Part shown: positions 21,967 through 28,525 of the stretch, one piece after another
Layout of the letters: each line of letters begins with the position of its first letter
Position numbering within the stretch: the stretch's first letter is position 1
Source: JAJRZX01 sp964407495
Lineage (GTDB): Bacteria; Desulfobacterota; GWC2-55-46; JADFVP01
DNA length: 28,525 nucleotides
Direction: 5' to 3'
Assembly: GCA_964407495.1 (NCBI GenBank)
Contig: CAYOVP010000025.1
Span: 1 to 28,525, forward strand
Position numbers and translations under genes: made by a program
Notes under the pieces: generated by a model
Told to the model about the DNA's origin: nothing
The model's database searches: none
What the model saw: the letters and a program-made list of their open reading frames with translations, nothing else

Positions 21967-23274
21967 TTGATAGAGAGATACGCTACGCCTGAGATGGCCG
22001 GGCTCTGGAGCCCTGAGACAAAGTACCAGAAGTGGCTCGACGTAGAGATAGCGGTCTGCGAGGCATGGGCGAGACTTGGAAGGATACCCTCCAGAGACCT
22101 CGAGAAGATCAGGAAAAAGGCCACCTTCGACGTAAGGCGGATAGACGAGATAGAAGGCGTCGTAAAGCACGATGTCATAGCCTTTCTCACCTCTGTTTCC
22201 GAGTCCCTTGGCCCTGAGTCGCGCTTCGTGCATATGGGACTAACTTCCTCGGATGTGCTCGATACGTCCCTTGCGCTTCTACTCCGCGAGGCCTCTGCCA
22301 TTATAATCCGCCGCCTCCGCGCTCTCATGACCGTCCTAAAGAGGCGTGCCTATCGCCACATGAATACCGTCATGATGGGCCGCTCCCATGGCATACACGC
22401 AGAGCCCACCACCATGGGCCTGAAGTTCGCAATCTGGTATGAAGAGATGAACCGGAACCTCGCGCGCCTCAAGGCCGCCCGTGAGGTCGTCTCATATGGC
22501 AAACTCTCCGGTGCTGTGGGGACTTTTTCGAGTATAGACCCACGTGTGGAGCGATACGCACTGAAGCGCCTCGGCCTCAAGGCAGAGCCCGCGGCAACAC
22601 AGGTCGTTCAGCGCGACCGCCACGCCGAGTTCTTCGGCGCACTGGCCATACTCGCAGCCTCCATGGAGAAGATGGCCGTGGAAATAAGACACCTTCAGAG
22701 GACAGAGGTCCTGGAGGCCGAGGAGCCCTTTACTAAGGGACAGAAAGGCTCCTCTGCCATGCCGCACAAGCGAAACCCCATACTCTCGGAGAACCTCACA
22801 GGCCTTGCGCGCCTGGTGCGGGGTTATGCGGGCACCTCTCTCGAGAACATCGCCCTCTGGCACGAGCGGGACATAAGCCACTCCTCGGTCGAGCGCATCA
22901 TCGCACCAGATGCAACATCCCTTGTCGACTTCATGCTCCTTCGGACAACTACCCTCATGAAGGGGCTCGTCGTATATCCGCGCAACATGAAGCGCAACAT
23001 GGAGCGCTCCAAGGGGCTCATCTTCTCGCAGAGAGTCCTCCTCGCCCTTGTCTCCAAGGGCCTTACGCGTGAGGAGGCCTATGCCATCGTGCAGAGGAAC
23101 GCCATGGACGTCTGGAAGAAGGCCCCTGATGGGCCGGACTTCAGAGAGGCCCTCATGGAGGACGGCGATGTAAGGAGGTTTCTCACGCCGGCGGAACTGG
23201 GTAAGTGTTTCGACATCAGGCCATACATAGAGAACATACCCTATATATTCAAGAGGGTGTTCAGGAGACCTTGA
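21967..23274 (+). CDS. purB: Adenylosuccinate lyase
   Basis: The product has 435 residues. It begins with IERYATPEM, a common PurB start, and carries the fumarase-family signature GSSAMPHKRNP at about 261-271, as well as MGRSHGIHAEPTT and TSSDVLDT. It splits SAICAR to AICAR and adenylosuccinate to AMP. The start is TTG 21967 with a purine-rich GGTGGGAAG upstream; the family alignment supports this unusual start. It opens the purine gene run and lies 42 bases from purC. Confidence 0.96.
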   Translation: MIERYATPEMAGLWSPETKYQKWLDVEIAVCEAWARLGRIPSRDLEKIRKKATFDVRRIDEIEGVVKHDVIAFLTSVSESLGPESRFVHMGLTSSDVLDTSLALLLREASAIIIRRLRALMTVLKRRAYRHMNTVMMGRSHGIHAEPTTMGLKFAIWYEEMNRNLARLKAAREVVSYGKLSGAVGTFSSIDPRVERYALKRLGLKAEPAATQVVQRDRHAEFFGALAILAASMEKMAVEIRHLQRTEVLEAEEPFTKGQKGSSAMPHKRNPILSENLTGLARLVRGYAGTSLENIALWHERDISHSSVERIIAPDATSLVDFMLLRTTTLMKGLVVYPRNMKRNMERSKGLIFSQRVLLALVSKGLTREEAYAIVQRNAMDVWKKAPDGPDFREALMEDGDVRRFLTPAELGKCFDIRPYIENIPYIFKRVFRRP

Positions 23275-23316
23275 GCGAGGCCGGAGTTCAAAGAAAATAG
23301 GGAGAGAGAAGGTGCG

Positions 23317-24024
23317 ATGAAGAAACTCGACAAGATCTACGAGGGAAAGGCCAAGATACTCTATGCAACTGAAGACCCGGGCCTTGTCATCCAGTACTTC
23401 AAGGACGACGCCACTGCCTTCAATGGTACGAAGAAGGGGGTTATACAGAAAAAGGGTATTATCAACAATGCCATAAGCACGCGTATATTCGAGTACCTTG
23501 AAGAACACGGTATAAAGACCCACTTCGTGGAGCGCGGCGGCGAGCGAGAGATGGTGGTGCGCAAGGTGGAGATAATACCCATCGAGGTGGTCATGCGCAA
23601 TGTCGCCGCTGGCTCGCTCTCGAAGAGGATGGGAGTGGAAGAGGGCAGGCCGCTCAAGAAGACGGTCTTCGAGATATACTACAAGGACGATTCCCTTGGA
23701 GACCCCATGATAAACGGCTACCACGTGGCTGCCTTCGGGCTCTGTACCGAGGAAGAGTTGAAGACCATAAAGGAGACGGCCTTCCGGGTGAACGACCTCC
23801 TCAAGGACTTCTTCGCCGAGCGTGGCATAACGCTCGTTGACTTCAAACTGGAGTTTGGCCGCACACCTGATGGAGAGATACTCCTTGCAGACGAGATAAC
23901 GCCCGACGGGTGCAGGCTCTGGCGCAGCGGGACCGGCGAGAAACTTGATAAGGACAGGTTCAGGCGAGACCTGGGCTCTGTAGAGGAGGCCTATGAAGAG
24001 GTCCTCGGAAAGGTGATGTCATGA
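23317..24024 (+). CDS. purC: Phosphoribosylaminoimidazole-succinocarboxamide synthase
   Basis: The product has 235 residues. The N-terminal YEGKAKILY, the central EVVMRNVAAGS and DEITPDGCRLW are family markers of SAICAR synthetase. It adds aspartate to CAIR using ATP. A purine-rich GAGAAGGTG lies just upstream of ATG 23317. The stop codon overlaps the start of purS as ATGA, which suggests translational coupling. PurB, which acts on its product, is encoded just upstream. Confidence 0.97.
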   Translation: MKKLDKIYEGKAKILYATEDPGLVIQYFKDDATAFNGTKKGVIQKKGIINNAISTRIFEYLEEHGIKTHFVERGGEREMVVRKVEIIPIEVVMRNVAAGSLSKRMGVEEGRPLKKTVFEIYYKDDSLGDPMINGYHVAAFGLCTEEELKTIKETAFRVNDLLKDFFAERGITLVDFKLEFGRTPDGEILLADEITPDGCRLWRSGTGEKLDKDRFRRDLGSVEEAYEEVLGKVMS

Positions 24025-24260
24025 AGGCACGTGTTTATGTAACTCTCAAGAAGGGTGTCCTCGATCCCCAGGGAAGCGCTGTTCTCGGAGCGCTCCGTTC
24101 CATGGACTTTGGCGAGGTGCGCGATGTACGCATAGGCAAGTTCATGGAGATAGAACTGGACCCTGCCGGGGGCGTGGACGAAGAGGCGAGGCTTCGTGAG
24201 ATGTGCGAGAAACTCCTGGCCAACCCCGTAATAGAGGACTACAGGATAGAAATGGGCTGA
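24021..24260 (+). CDS. purS: Phosphoribosylformylglycinamidine synthase subunit PurS
   Basis: This small 79-residue protein has the PurS pattern: RVYVTLKKGVLDPQGSAV at the start, then DVRIGKFMEIEL. It joins PurQ and PurL in the three-part FGAM synthase. ATG 24021 overlaps the purC stop. purQ follows after 68 bases. Confidence 0.95.
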   Translation: MKARVYVTLKKGVLDPQGSAVLGALRSMDFGEVRDVRIGKFMEIELDPAGGVDEEARLREMCEKLLANPVIEDYRIEMG

Positions 24261-24328
24261 GGCCGCTTGTTACCCTGGCCAAGGGCTTTTGGTTCTGAGG
24301 CCCTGAAATATACAGAGGATACCTTGTT

Positions 24329-25030
24329 ATGAAGTTTGGCATAATAGTCTTTCCAGGCTCAAACTGCGATCATGACTGTTACTACGTGCTCAAACACGTC
24401 ATGGGCCAGGACGTGGAATATGTCTGGCATGGGGACAGAGACCTTGGGGGCATGGACTGCGTGGTACTTCCCGGCGGCTTCTCCTACGGCGATTACCTCC
24501 GCACAGGCTCCATAGCGCGTTTCTCGCCAGTAATGTCAGAGGTGGTGCGTTTTGCCGAGAGGGGGGGCCTTGTCCTCGGCATATGTAATGGTTTTCAGAT
24601 ACTCACAGAGGCCGGGCTCCTGCCAGGGGCTCTCATGAAGAACAGGGGACTCAAGTTCATCTGCTCTGATGTTCATCTTCGCGTGGAGAACAGTTGCACC
24701 AGTTTTACTTCCGGGTTCAGCGAGGGAGAAGTGGTCTCCATGCCCATTGCCCACGGAGACGGGAACTTCTTTCTCGATGGTCCAGAACTCGACCGTCTCC
24801 TCGAGAGGGGAGGCGTTGTCTTCAGGTACTCGGACAGTGCCGGACGCGTCTGCGACGAGGCCAACCCCAATGGCTCGGTCTCCAATATCGCCGGTGTCAT
24901 AAACGAGGCTGGAAACGTACTTGGTATGATGCCCCATCCCGAGAGGGCCAGCGAGGAGATACTCGGCGGAACAGACGGGCGCAGGCTCTTTCGTTCCATC
25001 ATCGAGGGCTTTGCCCTCAATCTGTTCTGA
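24329..25030 (+). CDS. purQ: Phosphoribosylformylglycinamidine synthase subunit PurQ (glutaminase)
   Basis: The product has 233 residues. It is a class I glutamine amidotransferase with the nucleophile C86 in GICNGFQ and the His-Glu pair in MMPHPERASEE. It frees ammonia from glutamine for FGAM synthesis by PurL. AGAGGAT lies upstream of ATG 24329. purL, often next to purQ, is absent here; the following gene is a metF-type reductase, so purL must be elsewhere or fused. Confidence 0.97.
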   Translation: MKFGIIVFPGSNCDHDCYYVLKHVMGQDVEYVWHGDRDLGGMDCVVLPGGFSYGDYLRTGSIARFSPVMSEVVRFAERGGLVLGICNGFQILTEAGLLPGALMKNRGLKFICSDVHLRVENSCTSFTSGFSEGEVVSMPIAHGDGNFFLDGPELDRLLERGGVVFRYSDSAGRVCDEANPNGSVSNIAGVINEAGNVLGMMPHPERASEEILGGTDGRRLFRSIIEGFALNLF

Positions 25031-25121
25031 TGTTCAGGAAGGATTTTTTTGCTCATAGAAGGAGATTCAGCACCAGGGGCCCTCTCAAAGGGCCTTCGTA
25101 ATGTATAAAGGAGCAGACCGA

Positions 25122-26000
25122 ATGCCGGAAAAAAGCAACCTGCAGACAGAACTCGAGGCCGGAAGGTTCGTAGTAACCGCCGAGATCTGCCCGCCCAGGG
25201 GGACGGACACGAGGGACTTCATGGAAAAGGCCCGTCTCCTCAGAGACGTAATCGTAGCGGCGAACGTCACAGACAATCAGCGTGCCGTGATGAGGCTCTC
25301 CTCTCTTGCCTGTTCCGTGCTCCTCCTCCAAGAGGGCATTGAGCCTGTCTTTCAGATGACCTGTCGAGACAGGAACCGTCTTGGCATACAGTCCGATCTC
25401 CTCGGAGCATGGGTCCTGGGTGTTAAAAACATACTTGCCCTTTCTGGCGACCACGTGAGCGCCGGAGACCACAGGGGCGCCAAGCCTGTCTTTGACCTCG
25501 ACTCTGTTCAACTCGTCCATACCATAGGCGGGCTCAACGAGGGCCACAACATGAACGGCAAGGCCCTGCGCGGTGGTACGGGGTTTTACGTGGGCGCAGT
25601 TGTAGCGCCAGAGGCCGATCCCTGGGAGCCAGAGGAGATTAAGTTCGGGAAGAAGATAATGGCAGGCGCTAAGTTCTTTCAGACGCAGGCCATCTACGAC
25701 ATGGACCGGTTCAAGGAATTCTTTGACACGGCCACACGAGAGTTCCCGGATGTGAAGATACTGGGGGGCATACTGCTTCTCAAGTCTGCCAAGATGGCGG
25801 ACTTTCTCAACAGGAACGTACCTGGCGTGCACGTCCCTGCAGAGTACATTGATGAACTCAATGCCGCGCCCGATCAACTCCAGAAGGGCATAGAGATTGC
25901 CTCAAGGCAGGTACGCGAACTCAAGAAATTCTGTCATGGCGCCCATATCATGGCCATTGGTCAGGAAAAGAGCGTCATACCCATCATAGAGGGGGCCTGA
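25122..26000 (+). CDS. Methylenetetrahydrofolate reductase-type protein (MetF family)
   Basis: The product has 292 residues and a TIM-barrel. The start VTAEICPPRGTD places the catalytic Glu at residue 21, matching the Glu of FEFFPP in classic MetF. LALSGDH holds D110, the folate-binding Asp. It reduces methylene-THF to methyl-THF, for methionine or for the methyl branch of the Wood-Ljungdahl pathway. The EICPPRGTD form looks more like anaerobe/acetogen MetF than E. coli MetF (from memory). No MetV, ferredoxin or heterodisulfide-reductase-type gene accompanies it. ATG 25122 has AAAGGAG at a good distance; ATG 25101 is in frame but lacks one. It lies 91 bases after purQ. Confidence 0.9.
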   Translation: MPEKSNLQTELEAGRFVVTAEICPPRGTDTRDFMEKARLLRDVIVAANVTDNQRAVMRLSSLACSVLLLQEGIEPVFQMTCRDRNRLGIQSDLLGAWVLGVKNILALSGDHVSAGDHRGAKPVFDLDSVQLVHTIGGLNEGHNMNGKALRGGTGFYVGAVVAPEADPWEPEEIKFGKKIMAGAKFFQTQAIYDMDRFKEFFDTATREFPDVKILGGILLLKSAKMADFLNRNVPGVHVPAEYIDELNAAPDQLQKGIEIASRQVRELKKFCHGAHIMAIGQEKSVIPIIEGA

Positions 26001-26019
26001 TGGGGGCTCTGGGGGAGGC

Positions 26020-26045
26020 GGCCCAGGGTGGGCCTTAAGAGGCCC
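26020..26045. terminator. Overlapping alternative hairpins between converging genes
   Basis: GGCCCA (26020-26025) can pair with TGGGCC (26029-26034). The same right arm can instead form GGGCCT (26030-26035) with AGGCCC (26040-26045). The two stems exclude each other. They lie between the end of the metF-type gene and the end of the minus-strand AbrB-like gene, where a two-way terminator is expected, but no T-run follows on either side. Confidence 0.3.
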
Positions 26046-26078
26046 TCTTGCAGTCTCCATCTCAGGGCCGAGGGGCTC

Positions 26079-26279
26079 TCAGGCCATGCGTTCCATGGTC
26101 TCCTTGAAGTGCTCCAGAAAGTCTTCGCCATGGAGAGGCCGGATTATTATCCACTTGCGTTTTTTGTCCAGCCTCATCTCCACCTCGGAGCCAGGGATGA
26201 GTTCCAGGTCCACGAGGAACTCTTCCGGCAGGGCCACGCCTTCCTTGCCCTCTTCTATACGGACTATCCTTGTCTTCAC
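26079..26279 (-). CDS. AbrB/MazE-type DNA-binding protein, no toxin partner nearby
   Basis: This 66-residue protein begins MKTRIVRIEEGKEGVALPEE and continues with a strand ending WIIIRPL, the SpoVT-AbrB/MazE swapped-hairpin fold. I chose GTG 26279 because AGGGAGGG lies six bases upstream and the resulting start equals that of MazE proteins; longer starts at ATG 26303 and TTG 26315 are open but poorly supported. The C-terminal 16 residues (GEDFLEHFKETMERMA) look like a short helix that could bind a toxin or stabilise the protein. There is no MazF, PIN or other toxin gene on either side. It may be a solitary regulator or an orphan antitoxin. It is the only minus-strand gene in the window. Confidence 0.8.
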   Translation of the reverse strand: MKTRIVRIEEGKEGVALPEEFLVDLELIPGSEVEMRLDKKRKWIIIRPLHGEDFLEHFKETMERMA

Positions 26280-26353
26280 TGTAGCCCTCCCTTTATGCGC
26301 CATGTCTCGGCCCAAGGGGCCTTTTTTCCTTGATAATACGCTACCTTCGTAAT

Positions 26354-26382
26354 ATATTATGTTCGCCTATTTCACGAGTCAA
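26354..26382 (-). promoter_or_regulatory. Sigma-70-type promoter of the AbrB/MazE-like gene
   Basis: On the minus strand, TTGACT (26382-26377) is followed by exactly 17 bases and then TAATAT (26359-26354). Transcription would start near 26347, giving a leader of about 68 bases before GTG 26279. This is one of the best promoters in the window. Confidence 0.7.
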
Positions 26383-26400
26383 GGCATTTCTCTCTTTCTT

Positions 26401-26416
26401 TGTGATTTATGTCACA
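26401..26416. promoter_or_regulatory. CRP/FNR-family operator
   Basis: TGTGA (26401-26405), six bases, then TCACA (26412-26416) is a perfect CRP-type palindrome; one more base pair on each side also matches (TTGTGA/TCACAA). Further half sites lie at 26418-26422 (TCACA) and 26433-26437 (TGTGA). Its centre is about 61 bases upstream of the start site predicted for the minus-strand gene, the standard class I activator position, and 90 bases before the ATG of the plus-strand HAMP gene. CRP, FNR-like or HcpR-type proteins could bind. Confidence 0.6.
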
Positions 26417-26498
26417 ATCACAACTCTTACGCTGTGATAGCATGGTTATGAAGGGATAAAGGCGATTCTTCACTAATAATCGCGCTGATGGAGCGGCC

Positions 26499-27047
26499 AT
26501 GGGCGGAGAAATAACGAAGAGCATGGAGAGAAAGAACCAGCGCGGCCTCTTTTCCGCCAAGCAACTCCAACTCTCCATAGCCGTCATTGCCGTGGTGACG
26601 CTCCTTGGCGGCGCACTCCTTCAGACCGGCGCGGACTGGGCCCTTGAACGCTTTGACCTCAGCCTCGCCGCTTATATCCTCATCCTCATCGGCGGTTACG
26701 TCTCCCTGATCCTCCTTCTCTGCGCCTTTTTTGTATACAAACTGGTGGGGCCCTTCAGGCGTCTCGAGTACGAGATGAAACTCATCGCCTCGGGCGAACT
26801 CACGCGCAGGCTCTCAGTCAGGGATGGTGATGATCTGCACGTAAGGCGGTTCATATCAAACGTGAACGCGCTTGTAGCCAACTTCGAGGAGATGAGCCGT
26901 GAGTACAACAGGCTGAACAACATTGTTGATACAAAACTCGTTGAGATAAACGAGGATCTTCTCGGCAACGAGAACAATGTCGATATGGTGGGCAAGGAGA
27001 TAAAGATGCTCCAGGAAGAGATACATATACTGAGGGAAAAATGGTGA
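26499..27047 (+). CDS. HAMP-domain membrane protein without an output domain
   Basis: This 182-residue protein has two membrane helices (about 24-46 and 58-81) with only a short loop between, then a HAMP domain (about 82-130: VGPFRRLEYEMKLIASGELTRR) and a coiled-coil tail to the end. There is no histidine kinase, methyl-accepting, cyclase or other output domain, and the frame closes normally. HAMP domains pass signals from membrane helices to a partner; here the partner would have to be separate. GGAG lies six bases before ATG 26499. A terminator follows at 27103. Function is unknown; a scaffold or a sensor stub is possible. Confidence 0.85.
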   Translation: MGGEITKSMERKNQRGLFSAKQLQLSIAVIAVVTLLGGALLQTGADWALERFDLSLAAYILILIGGYVSLILLLCAFFVYKLVGPFRRLEYEMKLIASGELTRRLSVRDGDDLHVRRFISNVNALVANFEEMSREYNRLNNIVDTKLVEINEDLLGNENNVDMVGKEIKMLQEEIHILREKW

Positions 27048-27102
27048 CCCCCTGTATCTCGTGAACCCGGCCCTGTCCCCTGGGCCTTTACTATGAAATC
27101 AA

Positions 27103-27129
27103 GCCCCTACTGCAGGGGTCTTTGTTTTT
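27103..27129 (+). terminator. Intrinsic terminator after the HAMP gene
   Basis: CCCCT and AGGGG form a compact GC-rich stem (27105-27118) with loop ACTGC, or four pairs with a wider loop. It is followed by TCTTTGTTTTT. Stem and T-run fit a Rho-independent terminator for the HAMP gene. Confidence 0.65.
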
Positions 27130-27194
27130 GGGCCCAGTGCAACAACAAATCCTCTCTCTATCCTCTAAACCTTTTCCATCTTTGAGGTAGCGCC

Positions 27195-28031
27195 ATGATC
27201 TTACACGATAGGAGCGGAGCAGGCCTTGTTTCCAGGCTCTCGCGGAGAGTTCTTTTTTTCTTTTCCTCTGCAGTCCTCTTGCCGCTTCTCTTTGCAGGGT
27301 TTGCCACTGGGGCAGGGGCCGCTGGCGGCAGGCCCATTGAACTCGGGCATGTCATAGACGGCGATACCATTATCACAAAAGACGGTGAGCATATCCGGTA
27401 CATAGGCATAGATGCGCCAGAGATCGGCCAGCCACTGTCCTACAGGGCAACAGAGACGAACAGGGCCCTTCTTCGCTCCGGGCCGCTGAGAATAGTAGAG
27501 TGCAGGGCGCAGAGGCGCGACCGTTATGGCAGGACCCTGGCCTGGGTATATGCCGGGGGCAGGCTCGTCAATGGCGAACTCCTGCGCCGCGGCCTTGCCC
27601 GCCCTCTCTTTATCCCGCCCTGCGGGGCGGAGAAGCGGGCCCTTATGGAGCGATTCGCCTGGGAGGCAAGGACACAGGGAAGGGGCATTTGGAAGTCTTC
27701 TTCGCAGAGTGCCCTTGGTGCGGTCATAGTAAGCCCCGAAGAGGCAGGGGCCTATATCGGCACCACGGTGAGTGTGCGTGGCCGGGTGAGGGAAGTTTAT
27801 GAGAACCCGGGAGTAGTTATCATCGAGTTTGCCCTGGAGAATGGATCGAGTACAGGATTCAAGGCCGTTATCTTCCCTGATGCGCTCCCATATTTTCGTG
27901 GGGCAGGCATGGAACCCAGGTCCTTTTCCGGCAGGGTCATTACCGTGACAGGGGTGCCGAGACTGTACAGGGGCGATGTGGAGATAATACTCATGGACCC
28001 AGGCCAGGTGCGCATAGTTGGAGAAAGATAA
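27195..28031 (+). CDS. Secreted thermonuclease (staphylococcal nuclease family) with a C-terminal extra domain
   Basis: The product has 278 residues. A basic N-terminus and hydrophobic stretch (19-43) form a signal peptide or anchor. The SNase domain (about 47-168) keeps the whole active site: DGDT (55-58), R68 in IRYIGIDAPE, D73, E76 and R113 in RYGRTLAWVY. These match R35, D40, E43 and R87 of the S. aureus enzyme. Residues 175-278 form a beta-rich domain (TVSVRGRVREVY, VITVTGVPRLYRG) like an OB fold, perhaps binding nucleic acid. It should cut DNA or RNA outside the cytoplasm. GAGGT lies upstream of ATG 27195. It stands alone between two terminator or promoter regions. Confidence 0.9.
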   Translation: MILHDRSGAGLVSRLSRRVLFFFSSAVLLPLLFAGFATGAGAAGGRPIELGHVIDGDTIITKDGEHIRYIGIDAPEIGQPLSYRATETNRALLRSGPLRIVECRAQRRDRYGRTLAWVYAGGRLVNGELLRRGLARPLFIPPCGAEKRALMERFAWEARTQGRGIWKSSSQSALGAVIVSPEEAGAYIGTTVSVRGRVREVYENPGVVIIEFALENGSSTGFKAVIFPDALPYFRGAGMEPRSFSGRVITVTGVPRLYRGDVEIILMDPGQVRIVGER

Positions 28032-28401
28032 CTCTCTAAGGAAAGATAGATGAATGAATTACCTGCCTTCAAGATAGAGATGTGCGGCATAATCCACAAC
28101 CGTAAGGCATCGCGGACCTGAGGGAAGGAAAGACCGCCTCTTTTCTTCCCCATCTATTAGTGCACCGTGGTCAGACTATCAAGATCTTCCATAAGTGGTC
28201 TGTTCTTGTAAGGTCCGTGGCCACGGCACTCAGGGCCTAAGATACAGGCCCTTCCATTCCTTTCCAAGACTCCCAAGGGCAATTCCACGCAGGTCTCAAC
28301 AAAAAACAATAAAAAACAATGGACTTCTTCTCGACTGCACGAAAAATCTTGACTTTTGATCAAACTGCATAGTATAAGAACAGTTTAAGCGAGTTGAGAG
28401 A
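28032..28401. other. Gene-free gap before tRNA-Asn
   Basis: No protein gene is convincing; one minus-strand frame (28157-28363) matches no family and lacks a ribosome site. The gap holds a perfect 12-base palindrome CCGTGGCCACGG (28215-28226), a hairpin GGGCCT/AGGCCC (28233-28251) followed by a T/C-rich stretch, a short direct repeat AAAAAACAAT near 28300-28320, and the tRNA promoter listed separately. Confidence 0.6.
28349..28378 (+). promoter_or_regulatory. Promoter of tRNA-Asn
   Basis: TTGACT (28349-28354) and TATAAG (28373-28378) are 18 bases apart. Transcription would start near 28385, about 17 bases before the mature tRNA end. Confidence 0.65.
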
Positions 28402-28477
28402 TCCCGGGTAGCTCAGCTGGCAGAGCAGGTGGCTGTTAACCACCCTGTCGGGGGTTCGAATCCCTCCCCGGGAGCCA
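28402..28477 (+). tRNA. tRNA-Asn (anticodon GTT)
   Basis: The 76-base gene folds fully. The acceptor stem pairs TCCCGGG (28402-28408) with CCCGGGA (28467-28473), followed by discriminator G and an encoded CCA. The D stem is GCTC/GAGC. The anticodon stem GGTGG/CCACC encloses CTGTTAA, with anticodon GTT at 28435-28437. The T arm has the loop TTCGAAT. GTT reads AAC and AAU, hence asparagine. Confidence 0.97.
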
Positions 28478-28525
28478 GTCAGGACTCTCAGCAAAATCCA
28501 TGTCAGAGGGTTTGGCTGAGTTAAT

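Noticed and set aside
22492..23724. 410-codon minus-strand open frame opposite purB and purC
   Set aside because: Both overlapped genes are certain and the antisense product shows no domain.
28157..28363. 68-codon minus-strand open frame before the tRNA
   Set aside because: It covers hairpins and part of the tRNA promoter region, has no ribosome site and no family likeness.
28402..28525. tRNA-Asn as an integration site of a mobile element
   Set aside because: Only 48 bases follow the tRNA; there is no integrase and no repeat of the tRNA 3' end in the window.

Overview
The window looks like part of a Gram-negative, moderately GC-rich bacterial chromosome. Codon use is rich in ATA (Ile), AGG (Arg) and CTC (Leu). 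The central gene order, ftsH-folP-cdaA-ybbR-glmM-pdxJ-acpS-nnrE/D-tsaE, then lysC-cimA-comEA-like, is one I associate with Desulfobacterota/'Deltaproteobacteria' (Geobacter-like) and Nitrospirota. I cannot place it more precisely from the sequence. All genes are on the + strand except one small AbrB/MazE-like gene. There is no phage, insertion sequence, CRISPR array or plasmid gene.

Layout. (1) 1-3322: 3' end of rho, a 566-base gene-free stretch with a strong sigma-70-like promoter and possible structured RNA, then a two-gene membrane module: a periplasmic-domain protein plus a GT-C-type glycosyltransferase-like protein. (2) 3351-6712: GTPase genes era and der, separated by an array of hairpins, then a YihY-family membrane protein. 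(3) 6942-8870: ftsH, followed by a 657-base gap with a very G-rich tract. (4) 9528-16758: folP, cdaA, ybbR, glmM, pdxJ, acpS, nnrE/nnrD and tsaE, mostly joined by start/stop overlaps. (5) 16892-21762: lpdA, lysC, cimA and a comEA-like gene. (6) 21967-26000: purB, purC, purS, purQ and a metF-type reductase. (7) 26079-28525: an AbrB/MazE-like regulator with a good promoter and a perfect CRP/FNR-family palindrome, a HAMP membrane protein, a secreted thermonuclease and tRNA-Asn.

How the genes work together. The cdaA-ybbR-glmM trio is the classic cyclic-di-AMP/cell-wall precursor module. folP, pdxJ, acpS, nnrE/D and tsaE add cofactor synthesis, cofactor repair and tRNA modification. lysC and cimA start the aspartate-family pathway and citramalate-based isoleucine synthesis. 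The pur genes carry out inosinate synthesis steps that use one-carbon units, and the adjacent metF-type gene belongs to folate one-carbon metabolism.

Most of the window is ordinary housekeeping DNA. The points most worth a second look are: a ~100-bp hairpin-rich repeat found in two intergenic gaps, just upstream of der and cimA; three G-quadruplex-type tracts on the coding strand; an AcpS homologue that lacks the usual metal-binding residues; the split GT-C module; the candidate RNA after rho; and the CRP-type operator about 61 bases upstream of a predicted start site.
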